Of a DNA stretch of 64,000 nucleotides, positions 35,331 to 48,439 are shown piece after piece. Numbering within the stretch: position 1 is the stretch's first letter; every line of letters begins with the position of its first letter. Below the pieces are notes generated by a model. The model was not told where the DNA came from and did no database searches. It was given only the letters and a program-made list of their open reading frames with translations. Where the stretch lies: positions 19,778,001 to 19,842,000 of the forward strand of contig OZ020484.1 in assembly GCA_963971405.1 (NCBI GenBank), written 5' to 3'. This stretch comes from Psococerastis gibbosa (lineage: Eukaryota > Arthropoda > Insecta > Psocodea > Psocidae). The translations under genes and the position numbers were made by a program.

Positions 35331-36165
35331 CCATCATATTGGTAAACCCCACTCGCAGGTAGGACTATTGGGCACAGAAAATACAACATCTGGCAACGCA
35401 GTATCGTCCAGGTTGTAACTTGCAAGATTTGCAAGTATAAAAATTAATACTGGTAGTGTTTATAAATAATTCAACATAGGTAGGACATTTTGAAAATATA
35501 CGATATATGAACGGAGCCTAAATTTACTTTGCCAATAAATGAATCATAATAAAACTGAGTTTAGATATAGGGCGTACAAGATTATAAGATAACGGCCAAA
35601 AACAACTGTGTGAATGGGAACCCCCCTAATATTTACTATTTGTAATGAGATCCCCAGCCTTTGCCAGAACAGCTGACGGACTGTTCCGCAGCTGCCGCAA
35701 AAAACTTTCGCTGCCCAGTAAAGCAGCTGTGGTGTTCTCCAGGATGGCTTATTATTACTCACAAGCTAGTAGGTTAGATCAATAAGGTGGAGGGGCCTAG
35801 GGGGTATTCACCCCCCCCCCCCCATGAAAAATTCCTCCCCCCCCCCAGATACCCAAGTCTTAAAGAAAATAAACCATGAAACTATGGTTTTGAGGGTTTT
35901 TACGAAAATAATACCTAATAATATCGTAAATAATGTAATAATAATATCGTAAATAATGTAATAATAATATCGTAAAAAAATAATTTTGCAAAAAATAATA
36001 CTATGAAACAAACTTGGTATATCAGAGTGGCTGTTTCTATAATGGTCGATTTGACTCTTTACCTAATAAATAAATGACCGGAATTTACCTACTATCAAGC
36101 CATGTAGTAGTAGAGTGGTTGAACACAGTCCCAGGCCACGGTGTGGGCCCATAGGACAGTGGACC

Positions 36166-36329
36166 CAAGGACGGATACAGGGGGGGGGGGGGTAGCTGCC
36201 CCCCCCCAAATTTGGTAAATCTATTGTAAATTAAGTTATTACGCTCTAATTTAGTCGATCCTACATAAGTTTTTCCTATTTTGACCCTCAGCTACCCCCC
36301 CCCCCCAAAATGGGCTGGATCCGTCCCTG
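36166..36329. mobile_element. hAT-type MITE, family CAGGGACGGATCCAG
   Basis: A 164-bp element collinear with 25507 and 40840. The ends are CAAGGACGGATACAGG and GGCTGGATCCGTCCCTG, with G and C runs. The flanks share TGGACC in register (GTGGACC / ATGGACC), a decayed duplication. Confidence 0.85.
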
Positions 36330-36574
36330 ATGGACCTCCTGATTATAGTGGATTCCGAACCTCTTGGGAAACACAGTGAAGTCACACGATTAGTTCGGAG
36401 GTGACCAGGACAAGTCCTACCATGTTTCCCTACCGGCACTGTGTACACGACCAAGTTATCTGCATCTTTGAACCTGCTCTGGTCCGCTGGATTCAACATG
36501 GTATGGCGGGCGGCCCATCAAGCCATGTAAAAGGGGGCGCTGGAAATTTGTTTCCTTCATTTCTAGTAAAGGGT

Positions 36575-36987
36575 GCAATCAATCAATCAATCAATCAATC
36601 AAAATTTATTTCCAAAATAAAATTTTTAAAGTTTTTTGTCACTTCCCTATGGGCTAGGCCCGTTTTAGGGTGGAAATTTTACAATATTCTAAAATACTAG
36701 TATAATACAATGAATGCATGCAGTTAAAATACAAAATTTGTGTCAAGTTTAAAAATATAGTGAATATGTATGTAGGTGTAGTGGTGTGTGTGTGTTGGTG
36801 GTATATGGAAGATTATTATTATTTATTTATTTGTTATTATTATTATTTTTCATTATGTAATTTCGAGATCAATAAGCCATTTTTTGATGTTTTTTCTAAA
36901 TACTTTATAGTTTGTTTGGTTTTTTATTTTTATTTTAATGTAAGTAGTGACTGTAACCTGCCTATACCTACTTACTTACTTACTTAA
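36575..36987 (-). repeat. probable LINE 3' UTR with (ATCA)n tail
   Basis: An (ATCA) run at 36576-36600 is followed by AATTTATTTCCAAAATAAAA and CCCTATGGGCTAGGCCCG. The layout resembles the 3' region at 52735, downstream of a LINE end. On the minus strand this is a 3' UTR with a short tandem tail. No ORF2 was found upstream. Confidence 0.4.
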
Positions 36988-37810
36988 CGTGTGTGCTTGT
37001 GAAAAGCTACATACAAAAGCGTTACACTGGCAAAGATTATCTTGAGATTCTGCAAGTTTCCAATTTGTATTATTTATACCTATATAATTACTATCATTGA
37101 TTTACTAGCGGGCCCGGCAAACATCTTTCCCCCAAACAGCCAATAAATGTCGTGTTAACTTTTAATTTAGCTTAATTCACGATTTTATAAACATAATGAA
37201 TACAAAGAATTTATTAGCTTCAATTTTCCTGTTTTACCCCGTTAAAATCGTTGCCTCCACTACATTTTTCATTCATTTTTTTTTTTACTGCGAGTCGCGT
37301 GCCGTTGCAGCTAAGTTTTGGCTTATTAATATTCGTCAACATGATAGCCTAATTGGGACCTTATAGATTTACTAAATTTATATTGTTTTCGCAAGGGGTT
37401 ATTTTCTAACCCCTTTTGAAAAAAACATTTTTGCTGCACTTTCAATAAATTTGAACTTGCCTCCGTTACGTCATGATAGGGATCTTAAAGAACCTAGGTA
37501 AAGGGAGTTCGTTGATTGTAGCATTCAGCCTTCGGCTCGAATATTCCCGAACTTGCTCATTTTCGTTTAATTCATTTATTTATTTTTTAAATAGTTTAAT
37601 AAGTATCCTGCTATTTGGGGCGAAGATTCATCCAAAAAATCAGTGATTATGTAAATTTGTCCAGCTGGTATTGAGTTATAAGTGTTCTAACCTTTCTAAC
37701 TTTGTTTTATACGTACGGTACATACAGCATGCTATGTCTCCTTCCATAAAAAATAATTGAAAATATAAATGGCTAATTAATTCAGTAAATTACTTGCTCG
37801 TTTGTAGTGG

Positions 37811-38049
37811 CAGATGCCGGGTTTGGCTATGGGGCCAGGAAAGCCATGGTCCCAGGCCCCACCCTCCCCCCAAAAAAAAGGGGCCTCCACAAAAACTCGC
37901 AAAATGCAAAACTACAATACATTAAAAACCCAAAGCAAATAGAACACTAAACTAAACAACTAAGCCTAGAAGGTTTATAAGACTGCTCTGCCCGAGAAAG
38001 CCTCCCCCCGCCCCCGCGATTCCGGCCCATGGGCTCCCACAAGGCCTGA
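37811..38049. mobile_element. hAT-type MITE, CAGATGCCGGGTTTGGC end, truncated
   Basis: Collinear with the 22342 element: GGGTTTGGCTATGGGGCCAG, CTCGCAAAATGCAAAAC, TAAGACTGCTCTGCCCGAGA. The right end stops at CAAGGCCTGAG without the terminal repeat. Confidence 0.65.
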
Positions 38050-38810
38050 GTAGCAGTACGATAACAGCAACATAAAGGAGTATTTATGTGTCAAACCAAT
38101 AACGACGATTAAAGGTCAACAGTGCGTTAGCCTACTTAGTTATTCAACAGCAATTTTAGAGCAGTCAAAACGAATTTTTCCAAATTCCCCTAAAGCGAAA
38201 AGGAAAGCGACAAAGTGCGTGGGTGGAGAGGGTTGGGAGGCGTGGCCAAGTTACATGCAACCCCCTAATTTGTGCCAAGACTTATGACTGGGCATTTCTT
38301 TCGAGTCCGCATTAGTTAATTGAAAATACCCGTCTAATAATAAATAAGCACCCTTGTCAATGTTCATGTTTTTAACATATGGTTGGTACCCCCAGCTGAG
38401 CACAGAATGACCCTACATACTGAAAATGATAATTAACTTGAACCTCATATCAAAAATGAGGCTGATTTTCTTTAAGTTGTAAGATGCAATTGTAAACTAC
38501 AATAATATATGAGATTTAAACTTATTATTGCTATCTGTAAAGAACCAAATGGTGAGGTCTCTTTTGCAAAAAGGGTTATTGCTTGCTGATACTATTCACG
38601 AGAGTGTGTACCCCTGCATTGGTTAGTCTAATAACAGCCTTTGAGTATTTGTGTAGGCTCATTGAAAAGGGAAAATTTGGAGTTTACATATCCGTAGGTT
38701 ACGTAGACAAGAGTTTCTAAAACTGCCGTAAAAAACCCCGCCAACAAATTTTAAATTAGTCTACCGCTTTTTTTGGCAGATCTTCAATAGCATAATACGA
38801 CGTCTACTAA

Positions 38811-38952
38811 GGCGGGGTTTCCACATTCGTCAATGGTCAATGAGAAATATGAAATTGACGTTTTAGCAGACAATAAAGACATACTAAAAATGTCTGCTAC
38901 CACGTCAATTTCATATTTCTCATTGACCATTGACGTATGTGGAAACCCCGTC
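38811..38952. mobile_element. palindromic foldback element, copy 2
   Basis: A 142-bp near-perfect hairpin. The ends are GGCGGGGTTTCCAC and GTGGAAACCCCGTC. The core is TGACGTTTTAGCAGACA (left) and TGTCTGCTACCACGTCA (right). The stem between end and core (CAATGGTCAATGAGAAATAT) is unlike other copies but exactly mirrored. The left flank is TAA, the right TTA. Confidence 0.9.
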
Positions 38953-39619
38953 TTAATGTAGGCCTATCTGCACAATCACATTGCGAAGGTTGTCGTAGTA
39001 GTCTACTGCATAATTAAATTCCTCCAAAAATCTTTTAATTAACACGCCATGTTTAAACTAAGTCGCTTTCATTCGCTGGTAATGATTATGTTTCCCCTGT
39101 CGTTGTGCAAGTATTTAGAGGGAAATTTCAGGGAAACACTAATGGAAAATCGCAAGTTTTCACTGAGGGATCCAAAAGGGGTGAGAATTTCCCAAAACTC
39201 GGGGGATTCACTGCGGTAACTTGTTTCCATGTGACATGAGCATTTGCAGAAACAAGTAAACGCGACGCTGAACGTGACAGCAAGTAATTTTACGGATGAA
39301 AAGGTGGTATGGAGAAGAATTTGGTTTTGTATCCGAAATTTGAGAAACAAATATTTACCCGTTTCATTAAATTTTCTATTTTGTCTTCAACTTCTGGGAA
39401 TTTCATTAGGTACCCTTTGGTGACATCAAGCCTTGCCTTGGCTTAATTTAACAAAGTCATCATGGCCTTGTACCTGTTCAGCTTCGCAATATAGAATCGC
39501 TAAGGCAGAGATTTCAAAATGTTTTGTGCAAATGACGCCCTAATTTTTTGACGAAATTAATTAATTCTTCTTTACACGCAACCTCGAAGATAAGAAAATG
39601 GTCGGATGCTAAATTCATA

Positions 39620-40300
39620 AATATAGAAGCATGTGAAAGTGATGGTAACAAGCACTGATGCAACCAAGAGCACAAACTCACAACTAAATGGTACTCATGT
39701 GAACAAAATAAAAACCTTCAAATGCCTAGGAAGTAAAATGGCAGATCAACCCAAGAGATTGAGTACAGATTGAACCAAGCAAGAATAGCTTAGTATTCAA
39801 ACAATATAAACCTTAGACTAAGAAAACTAGTGCTGAAGGTTTTGGTGAGCAGCATTCTATTATATTTTATTACCTGTATATGGGGGTGAGACATGGTGTA
39901 TCAGTGAAAAAGTCACAAAATTATAATCTTTTGAAATGTGGTCGTCGCATTCTACAAATATTATGGCAAGGCCACGTTGCCAATGAGGAAGTTCTAACCA
40001 GAACAAGCGAAAAGAAAACTCTGGCTGCATCCATATCTGCAAGAAGGGCACACTGGATTGACATATATTGTACTACAACATGAGATCTTTGTTAGTTGTA
40101 TCATAGAAAAATCGACGGGGACATCCAAGAAAAGAATACATTCTTCAGCAAATAAAGGAAGACTTGGGGAATACATCCTATGTGGAGTCGAAGAGGCCAT
40201 GCCAGAATTGCGAAGATTTGAGACATCGCTGTCAAAGATTGCTGCCAGCCATCCGACAGTAACTTGAAGCGAGAGAGAGAGACAAGGTTTCTCAAAACGC
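39620..40300 (+). pseudogene. degenerate LINE ORF2 C-terminal part
   Basis: Read with frame changes, the plus strand gives GGETWCISEKVTKL, SFEMW, RRILQILWQGHVANEEVL and ASISARRAHWI. The pattern G-x-E-T-W, F-E-M-W-C-R-R-x-x-x-I-x-W-x-x-H-V-x-N-E-E-V-L and A-R-R-x-H-W-x-G-H is the C-terminal third of RTE-like and related reverse transcriptases. Several stops and frameshifts and no 5' domains show an old truncated copy. A GAGA tail ends it at 40269-40280. The fragment at 48440 is a more decayed relative. Confidence 0.7.
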
Positions 40301-40814
40301 AGAGTATTCACCCGACTGAATGACTACTATTCTATAAAATCATTAAAAGAGGTTTTATCTTATTTCTTTAGAGTAGACTAACAGGCTAATATTTTAAGTG
40401 GGAAAATGTAAATTAACTGCAAAAGCATGTATTTCCAGTAATTTTTCATCTGACCATTTTCATATCTTTGAGGCTACAGAACGAGGCATTAATTGATTTC
40501 GTTAAAAAGACCGGCCGATATTTATTGACATAATACCTAGGCATTATATTACGACCGGTATAGTATTGCACCAGCCCTGAATATTGCGTGTGCATGTAGA
40601 ATTGTAGAATTGGTACCTACACAATTGCTATCTGAAATGTTGCTTACAAATGTCGTTCGCATGCTCTGTACCGATCCGTATTGTTCGCAACTATTTGTAA
40701 ATAATTCACGCATAATAAATAGAAGTTGCCTCAAATGTAAAACAGTTAAAGGGGCGTTTAGAATTTAAATGACATTTTTGCAATTTCTATCTTCTGTTCT
40801 TTCTTTCTCTTCTT

Positions 40815-41085
40815 TAAGGTCAATCGCCTCACTAAGTAACAAGGACGGATACGGGGGGGGGGGGTAGGGGGTAGGTTGGTAAATCTATTGTAAATTAAGT
40901 TATTACGCTCTAATTTAGTCGATCCTACATATGTTTTTCCTATTTTGACCCTCAGCTACCCCCCCCCCCCCCAAATGGGCTGGATCCGTCCCTGCTAAGT
41001 AGCCTAATAGGTCTGCGATTGCAAGGTGTGTAGAGACCCGCAAAAGTACAAGCAAGTTACCACCTTGCCACCGAAGTCGCTTAAT
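40815..41085 (-). repeat. SINE family 2 copy split by a MITE
   Basis: Left part 40820-40839 (GTCAATCGCCTCACTAAGTA) and right part from about 41003 (AGCCTAATAGGTCTGCG ... TTACCACCTTGCCACCGAAG) belong to one SINE. The hAT-type MITE at 40840-40994 lies between. A stretch around the cloverleaf middle is missing. Confidence 0.75.
40840..40994. mobile_element. hAT-type MITE inserted in a SINE
   Basis: A 155-bp element of the CAGGGACGGATCCAG family with G run 40853-40862 and C run 40960-40974. Its flanks CTAAGTAA and CTAAGTAG (40832-40839, 40995-41002) derive from the SINE target CTAAGT, confirming a hAT-like 8-bp duplication. Confidence 0.9.
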
Positions 41086-42050
41086 GGCCATTACTATACC
41101 AGGCCCAATAACAAATCATGTGCCACATGGTGAATAATGACGATGCGAAGCCATAAAAATAAAAAAGTTACCAACTTATTAGCAGTAATGCATTATGAAT
41201 ATGGGGAACTTAAAATTTACACAGAGATGGTGGATTTTCTCGTACTGTCGGGGAAATCCAGCTGGCAACGCAGACGTAATAAAATGGAGACAGGGTTGTG
41301 GTTAAGTACTGAATGAATTAAATTTAAATTCATTCATGTTCTTCCAGCAGCAGCAACATTAAGAAACTTGCATTCTAATTTTGCACTCTACTGGATGAGT
41401 AAGTTGGTAACATTTGTTCGACATACGACAGCTGATCTCCATAATTCTGCACGTGGTTAACCATAAAGTTTTTGTGGATGCTCCCACGCAAACAAATATG
41501 ATACAGCTGTGATTTTAAAGTTTGATTTAAAAGTTTGCCGATGTTGTAAGTCACAATTTCTTAGTTTGAGCCTTACAACGCAAGTTAGAGGATCATAGGC
41601 TTGCCTTTTTTTAAATGGTGTATGTAATATGTACAACGCGCGTTAACTATACATGATGGTATTACAATATATTGTAATTTTAAAATTAGACAAACGTTTA
41701 TTTAAAAAAAACGTTTATAGGCCTACCTTTGCAGTGGGATTGGAAAATTGTCAATATTAATATAAAAAAGTAGGTAGGTACCGAAATTATTTAAAACTTA
41801 AGATCATAGTCCCCCTTAGCTTTACTTTAGTCTTCACGTACCTACACGGTTTCCCCTCTTTTTTTTTTCATTATTTGTAAATACTATTGCGAACATACGC
41901 AGAATTTTACATGCCTGAGCGTTTGAAGGGTAAGTTTTAATGACGATTTCAATGTATTGTAGAATTATATGGTATATATTGTAATACTGACATTAAATTT
42001 GGGTTAATTGCTGTAAGAGTGGGCGGAAGGGCCCAAAATTCACATAAATG

Positions 42051-42540
42051 GAAAATAAAGACGATTTTCTTTACTCCTTTTTTTCTTCTTTCCTTTTGAA
42101 TTCACCCTATTGAATTTTTATTTATTTGATTTCACCCCTGTCTGTCTATTTTACTGATTCTAACCCTTTTGATTTCATCAACTTTTTTATATTTTTGCCT
42201 CTTTAGATTTTAGCTACTATAGAAAATAAAGACGATTTTCTTTCTTTCTTTCTTCTTTCCTTTTGAACTCACCCTATTGAATTTTAATTTATTTGATTTC
42301 ACCCCTGTCTGTCTATTTTACTGATTCTAACCCTTTTGATTTCATCAACTTTTTTATATTTTTGCCTCTTTAGATTTTAGCTACTATAGAAAATAAAGAC
42401 GATTTTCTTTCTTTCTTTCTTCTTTCCTTTTGAACTCACCCTATTGAATTTTAATTTATTTGATTTCACCCCTGTCAGTCTATTTTACTGATTCCAACCT
42501 TTTTGATTTCATCAACTTTTTCTATTTTTGCCTCTTCAGC
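42051..42540. repeat. three-copy tandem repeat, ~170 bp, pyrimidine-rich
   Basis: Units start GAAAATAAAGACGATTTTCT at 42051, 42222 and 42389 (171 and 167 bp apart). Each contains a TTTC/TTC run, CACCCTATTGAATTTT and TTGCCTCTTTAGATTTTAGC. The second and third copies are nearly identical; the first is more diverged. No coding is seen. Confidence 0.9.
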
Positions 42541-42646
42541 AAACAACAAAGAAGTTTATATTTTATATGCTCGAACGAGCACTAATTAATAGTAAAATAC
42601 TCCAAAATTAACAAAAGTTCAAGGAACCAGCTACTAGCCTACTAAA

Positions 42647-42755
42647 CAAAAAATAACAAAAACTTAGAGTTTTAGAAAAACTTGTTATAACAACCCGAAT
42701 TAGTAAAACCCAAATAATCGTTAAGAAATTAACTTTGTCTAAGAAACGCACTAGC
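42647..42755. repeat. single arm of the 33881 palindromic element
   Basis: AAAATAACAAAAACTTAGAG through AACCCGAATTAGTAAAACCC matches one arm, followed by part of the spacer in reverse orientation (AAATAATCGTTAAGAAATTA). The second arm is missing. Confidence 0.8.
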
Positions 42756-43379
42756 CTACTTATTATAAAAGTTCATTAACATACCGCATCAACCTTTGAA
42801 AAATAACCAAAATCACACTTTAAATTAAAAAAATTATCCAGTAAATTACAAGGGAAAGCGTTCTCAATTACGAAAAGAGTTTGCTTTCACTACCCACTTT
42901 CAGGGAGAAAATGCGACCTCTTGTTATATTAGAACAGGTGACACATATGCTGAGCGACAAAGTTGGCTGCATTAAATGCCAGAGACCGCTCGTGTCCCCT
43001 TCGTTTATTTTGAGTTTCCAGTTTCTAATCGCCTTATTTTTAGCTCAGCAGCGCTGGCATGCTTCCCTATATCTTTAGGAATGGTTGGAGGGCTGCTGGA
43101 AGACAAAGGGAAGATTAGAAGAGGTTAATGGAGGGGTGAGTTGTCTTCCTATTTACCCCAACCAAACTGGGGTTGTTTACTCAACAAATCTGTCTCCAAT
43201 TGCTTCTTAACCACCCCATGTGTTAACGATACTATTCAGGCAGATAAAGGCTGTTTTGGATATGTTAATTGTGTGATTCAATTACAGGGAGTAGAAATTT
43301 CGTTAATCCCTCCTGTTCATGTTGCTGGTACCTAATCCTTAAAATTCTGGATTAAGAATGAAGTCTCAGTTACTGTTTT

Positions 43380-43556
43380 TGTTTGGCGAAAAAATCTGAC
43401 GTCTGGGATTGCCCCACGCAGCTGATCGGGGAGCATGTGAATACCTCCGGTACCTACCCCAGATACCCAGTGTAACTTGTAATGTAATGTAATTTGTATC
43501 ACAAATGTATTGCATATTGTATGATTATATTGATTGATTGATTGATTGATTGATAG
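43380..43556 (+). repeat. probable LINE 3' end with (TTGA)n tail
   Basis: GTAACTTGTAATGTAATGTA is followed by a (TTGA) run at 43530-43552. Short tandem tails after such sequence are usual for RTE-like LINEs. No ORF2 remnant was identified upstream. Confidence 0.4.
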
Positions 43557-43717
43557 CTTGAGCTGTCAGCACAGAAATCAAAATTAGTGGTGCCAGCCAA
43601 GGCAATGCTTATTATAAATTATCAGGAAACTCCGGATTTATTGAAACTAGTGCTTATTAATAGTTATTTACAGTTTCATTTTATAAGTTGAACACTATAG
43701 GTATCGACAATCATATA

Positions 43718-43775
43718 CAGTGGTTCCCAAACTGTGCACCGCGGTGCCCTAAGGGCATCTTTGCCTCTAAAATCT
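43718..43775 (+). mobile_element. single hAT-type end
   Basis: CAGTGGTTCCCAAACTGTG followed by GCGGTGCCC is a well-known hAT terminal motif. No matching inverted end was found, so the element is truncated or the partner is unrecognisable. Confidence 0.5.
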
Positions 43776-46755
43776 AAGTGTTACTACACTCAAAATGTCT
43801 AAAACCTAACCATTCATTTCAGCCCTATTTATAAAAAAAAAATCACCCGGGGGAGACCCCTTGTTTACAATTAATTATATTAATTCCCTGTAAAATATAA
43901 ACCATATTACTCTCAATATGCGTAAAACCCCAATATTTCCCCCCTTGTTCGCAATTATACTATATTATTTGCCTGCAAAATAATGTTTTTGCTGCTATCA
44001 AAATGCTTAAAATCAATCTATTTCCGGTATGTTTTCTCTATTTCTTCTTCTATTAGAGTCTAATGCAACGGCTGATCGTTATTTCTGCGATAATTAAGAA
44101 AAAATCCGTAATTTGCATAATCAAAGTCTATATCTTCCAATTTCCAAACAAAGTCAACGGCATAGACCTGGGGTAAATTTACCGTATTAGGAAAGGATTC
44201 CGGGACTTCGGGAAAATTCCGAATTCGGAATTCCAACACACGTGCTATGAGCTATGAATCACTTGCGGCTCAACCCACCCACATCTCCCAACAAAGCTTA
44301 TTTCTAATTTTAAATGGTCATTACGAAAGCGCGGGAAAAACTTTGTCCGGCGCATAAATCTTTATTATTGCCTGTGGCGATGATAAAACAGGGGAGGTGA
44401 GGGGTTCCCCTATTATGTTTACTCTAATTGTTTGTCTCGCACTCGTTGCCCAAACCAGGATTTATGGGGGGAGGTGGTAGCTAATTCTGTCCCTAAGCCT
44501 CCAACCCCCCCCCCCCTCCCTATATGTCCCAACCCCTTCGCCAGCCACCTAACCTATTCTATCCGCACCCTTCTCATTTACTTCCTGCTTGTGTCATCTT
44601 TCCCCCGCCTATAAAACATCAACAAGGTTTAAAAAATGTAGCTAGGTTTTTACCTTGTTGAACGTTTTAATCCCATTGATTATGCTTTCCTGTTTTTCCT
44701 CGTTTTAAAATAAACATGATGACGTGTTGTTGTACATCCTTCCATTCGTATTTTAATGGAATAGGAAATTAGATTCTCGCCTGCTCCCAACCAAAATAGC
44801 AACTGAAATTATTCATAGTAGAAGGCTGTCTTCAGAAATTTTGACTTTAATAAAGTTTAATTAATATAAGGCACGGTAATTATCACTTTTCAGCACTATT
44901 GATACCTACGGTTTGAATATATGTTGACATTTCATCATTTGGATGAGCCGCCATTATACCTAGTCATAATTAGATGGCTGTAACTCCAGCTCAACGTAAT
45001 TTTGCTGCAAGTATTACCTTCAGTTTAAAAATGATCATGTATAATCATGTCTATAGGCCGGGAGAGGAAGTCCCCCCCCCCCCCCAACCTCCTCCCGTAT
45101 GCAGCAACTGACTCCCCCTATAGGTATAAAAAATTATTTCGAAAAATAAATATGCATGTATTACTCGCACGAAAATATTTCTTTTATTTTAATTGTTTCC
45201 CCTTCCTAATGACTAACTTTTTTGCACAAATAACAGTACTCGGTGCGCATGCCTAAAACCAGCCAGTATTACAGTATTAAAACACATCCTTTGTCTACCG
45301 TTGTTAATCACTTAAAATTTCGCAACCATCATTTCAAAGTGGCGAACCGTCAATAATAATACGCGATCCAAACGCTGTGCAAATATAAGCTCCTATTAAC
45401 TTCTCCATGAAGGTGGACAGAAAACCATAACTCATTCTCTTCACACCAAATTTGATTGAATGTTTTGCTGAATGATAAGTTTTGATGATGCCCAAGCTAT
45501 GTTTACCAGCATGCTGTAGCGAACTGGGGTCGTGCTGTTAAAATTAACTTACCATTGGATAACAGCCAGATATATGGATTTTTTTAATACACGGTTCACT
45601 TAATAAAGCGACAAGTGGGCTTTGGAAAGCTTCAGCTGTTACTTCCGTTAGCTGTAACCGAGGAACGTCTTCCTGCCCGGACGTTAATAATTACGGATTA
45701 GCTATACGCCTTTAATCAGTTTCTGACCAACCGCTACCCCCAGTCAGACGGATTAAGAGATCTCTTGTCCTGTTTTATGCTGGGATGACTTCTACTACAG
45801 CACAATTTCAGTTTCCATTCTCTTTTCAAATGGGGAGAGGAATTTTATTTCCATTCGTATATAAAATAATTAATAATAATTTAACTATATTTGAAGCGCC
45901 AAGAAGCCAAGGGGTACAAGTGAGATTTTTTGCGTTTTGGAGTTACAATTTCTCTATCTGCTCTTTATCCTAGAAACCAACAGGGCCATCGGGATCTGTC
46001 ATTATGGTAATGCTAGAATTCATGGAAAGGGGGTATACCTGTACATTTTCAATTGAGTTACAAACTTTAGCCTCAATCACCTCGAATGTTTATTTTTGTC
46101 ACTTACCATTTATTAATATTAATTATTACTATTATTATTACCACTGACATTTGTTCATTCATCCTTATTGAACGAACTCTTCAGTTGAAATTATAAGTTA
46201 CTCGCTGCTTTGAATTCCACGTTTCCCTTTCAGCGTTCCTTTGCACCCCCTATTACCGTGTTGAAGCTCCCGTGTTACAGAATCTGCATCGCGTGTCAAA
46301 ATGGACCACTTCAGTTAAATACAGCACAACAGCTTCATTAAAGCTAAATTAGCAACCATGCGTAATTTTGATCCAATAGTCCTGCATAGCTATTTTGATC
46401 AAAACATAATTTACAAGCTGCTGGCAAAGTTTGGTTTTAGTAAATAAATTGATGAGTCTCGTTTAATCTAATACATTGGCGACGAAATTAGTGCTTTGTG
46501 GAGAGCATTCAGGCAAACTCAGCATTTTGTTTGCACGAGATGTGAGTGCTTGTTGTTTACATAGGGGACTATAATTGGAAAACCATTTAAAGGCTAATTG
46601 TGTAAAATTCCCCACTGTTTTATGTGACATGAAAATGCGCATCACCAACATGTGAAATATATTCTAGTCTAACAACCAATAAGTTATTCAGTAAAAGACA
46701 CACTTGTGTAGTACAATATTTTGAGCCTTTTTGTGCAGGGCACTCTTTCTAGGGT
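43776..46755. other. stretch without recognised gene
   Basis: No exon, RNA gene or complete element was recognised. C runs occur near 44504-44516 and 45073-45086. Short frames here are random in character. Confidence 0.5.
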
Positions 46756-46759
46756 TGAA

Positions 46760-47025
46760 TTTCAGTGTTTAGTCATTTTTCCTGAAAATTGAGTACCGTA
46801 TTTTGTCTTTTTTTGCCCCCAGAACAAACTATCAAAGGGCAGGTGACATACATGGTTTTGTTAAAATTAATAACAACTAAAATATACTGTATGTGAATTA
46901 AAATAGTTTGATCCATTTTTTAGCATTGGGACCTCAAAACGTGTAAATCCACTGAAACATCAAAATTGAAAATTTCGACCATCATAATGCTTTCCTTATA
47001 ATTACGTATAATTAGGAAAGCAAAA
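46760..47025 (+). repeat. dispersed repeat R5, internally deleted
   Basis: Matches both ends of 34870-35330 (TTTAGTCATTTTTCCTGAAA, AAACTATCAAAGGGCAGGTG, GAAAATTTCGACCATCATAA) but lacks the middle with the ACAG microsatellite. Confidence 0.65.
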
Positions 47026-48439
47026 CCAAAGCTTGTATAGTGACGAGTTGGGTGAGAGAGTCTATCTAGACAACAACAAAAACGTGCCAGTCTGTTTACA
47101 TATTTTTTTCTTTGAAAAAAAAAACTAATTAAAAATTATTAGGTGGAGTGCTGTTGAAACTATAATGAGTTAAGAGAAGGGGATAATCAATGGAGGGGCT
47201 AATTTTTTGCTAATATAGGAAAGCTCCTGCGGAGGTCCGCGAAATTCAATTGCCCTAAGTGGCGTTGGCGTGATGAGCTGTCTGGAAGACAGATCGCCGC
47301 AGTCACTCTACGACCACTTAGTGCTGTTAAAAACCGTCCTGCAAGTAGTCAGAGCTTTGGAGTAGCAACATGCGAAACTGAAATAACAGGAGAATCTTTG
47401 ACCTCTCGTTGAATTAAAATATTGATCTAATTTTCAGTCAGTTCACTAAGATACCATTCAAATAAATCTATTTCATTGTTATTCGGTTAATAATTTACAA
47501 AATGGTATCTTTACTCGAATGCCAATATCAAGATCAATAATTACTGCCCGACTAAATATAGCTCAATCTGCATTGTGCGGAGAGAAATGTTGCTCTACTA
47601 GGTGGCGGATTTACCAATAAGCAACTGAGGCAAATGCCTATATCCGTGCGGGCGTATATTAAAGAATTTTTAGTATTACACAGTTTGCTGAGGTCAAAGC
47701 ATGAAAAAAACATTTTAGTTAAGGATAAGAAAGGAGGTTATTTTGATTATAAATTTTTTTTTTAAATAAAAATATTAGTGGTTTTATTAGTGAATACCTC
47801 CTCCCCCCCCCCCTAATTATTAATGTCCGCCACAAGGGCACATCCACATAAAGCCAATCTGCCCCTGGATGGGGCATAAAGAAGATCCCTAGTGGTTTCA
47901 TATAAGGAAACTTTGTGTACAAATTTCAATTTTGCCCATATAGTGAAGTAACCAATGTTTTGTATAATATTTTGTCTGTACTTGTTAATAGTGTGCAGTA
48001 TATTAACAACTAGGAAGCACTAAGTCCCTCAATAATTAACCAATTATGACCAAAGTTGGTGTAGGGGTTTTGCATATCAATAGACACCTCAAATATACGT
48101 GCGATGAATAGAAATGGTGTCAGTGGGCTATACTCTTGTGCAATACAGGTAACTTTCAAAGTTTTAGTGAGCCTATATCTTCAGTCACCCCCTCCATTCT
48201 TATATAAATTTATTTATGATTATATTCCATTTCTGTGGACTCTAAATAATTTCGAAGAGTTTTCAGGTGTCAATGCTTATTTTTATCCTCAAAGTAGGCC
48301 TATAACTATGTTTAAAACACGCATTATCAACCTCACCATTGATAGTCTGATATGTATTTATTAACATACAGGAACCTGAAGGCAGATTGCCACAGACCGA
48401 ATCTGATTAAGAAAATTAGTGCCGAACGTTAGCCAGCGT

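Noticed and set aside
35117-35362. Coding sequence with a DRQTDRQ repeat
   Set aside because: It is translated microsatellite within repeat R5.
39069-39350. 93-codon minus-strand frame with a hydrophobic stretch, considered as the leader exon of the Ig gene
   Set aside because: No phase-1 donor follows the hydrophobic segment, so it cannot join the first Ig exon.
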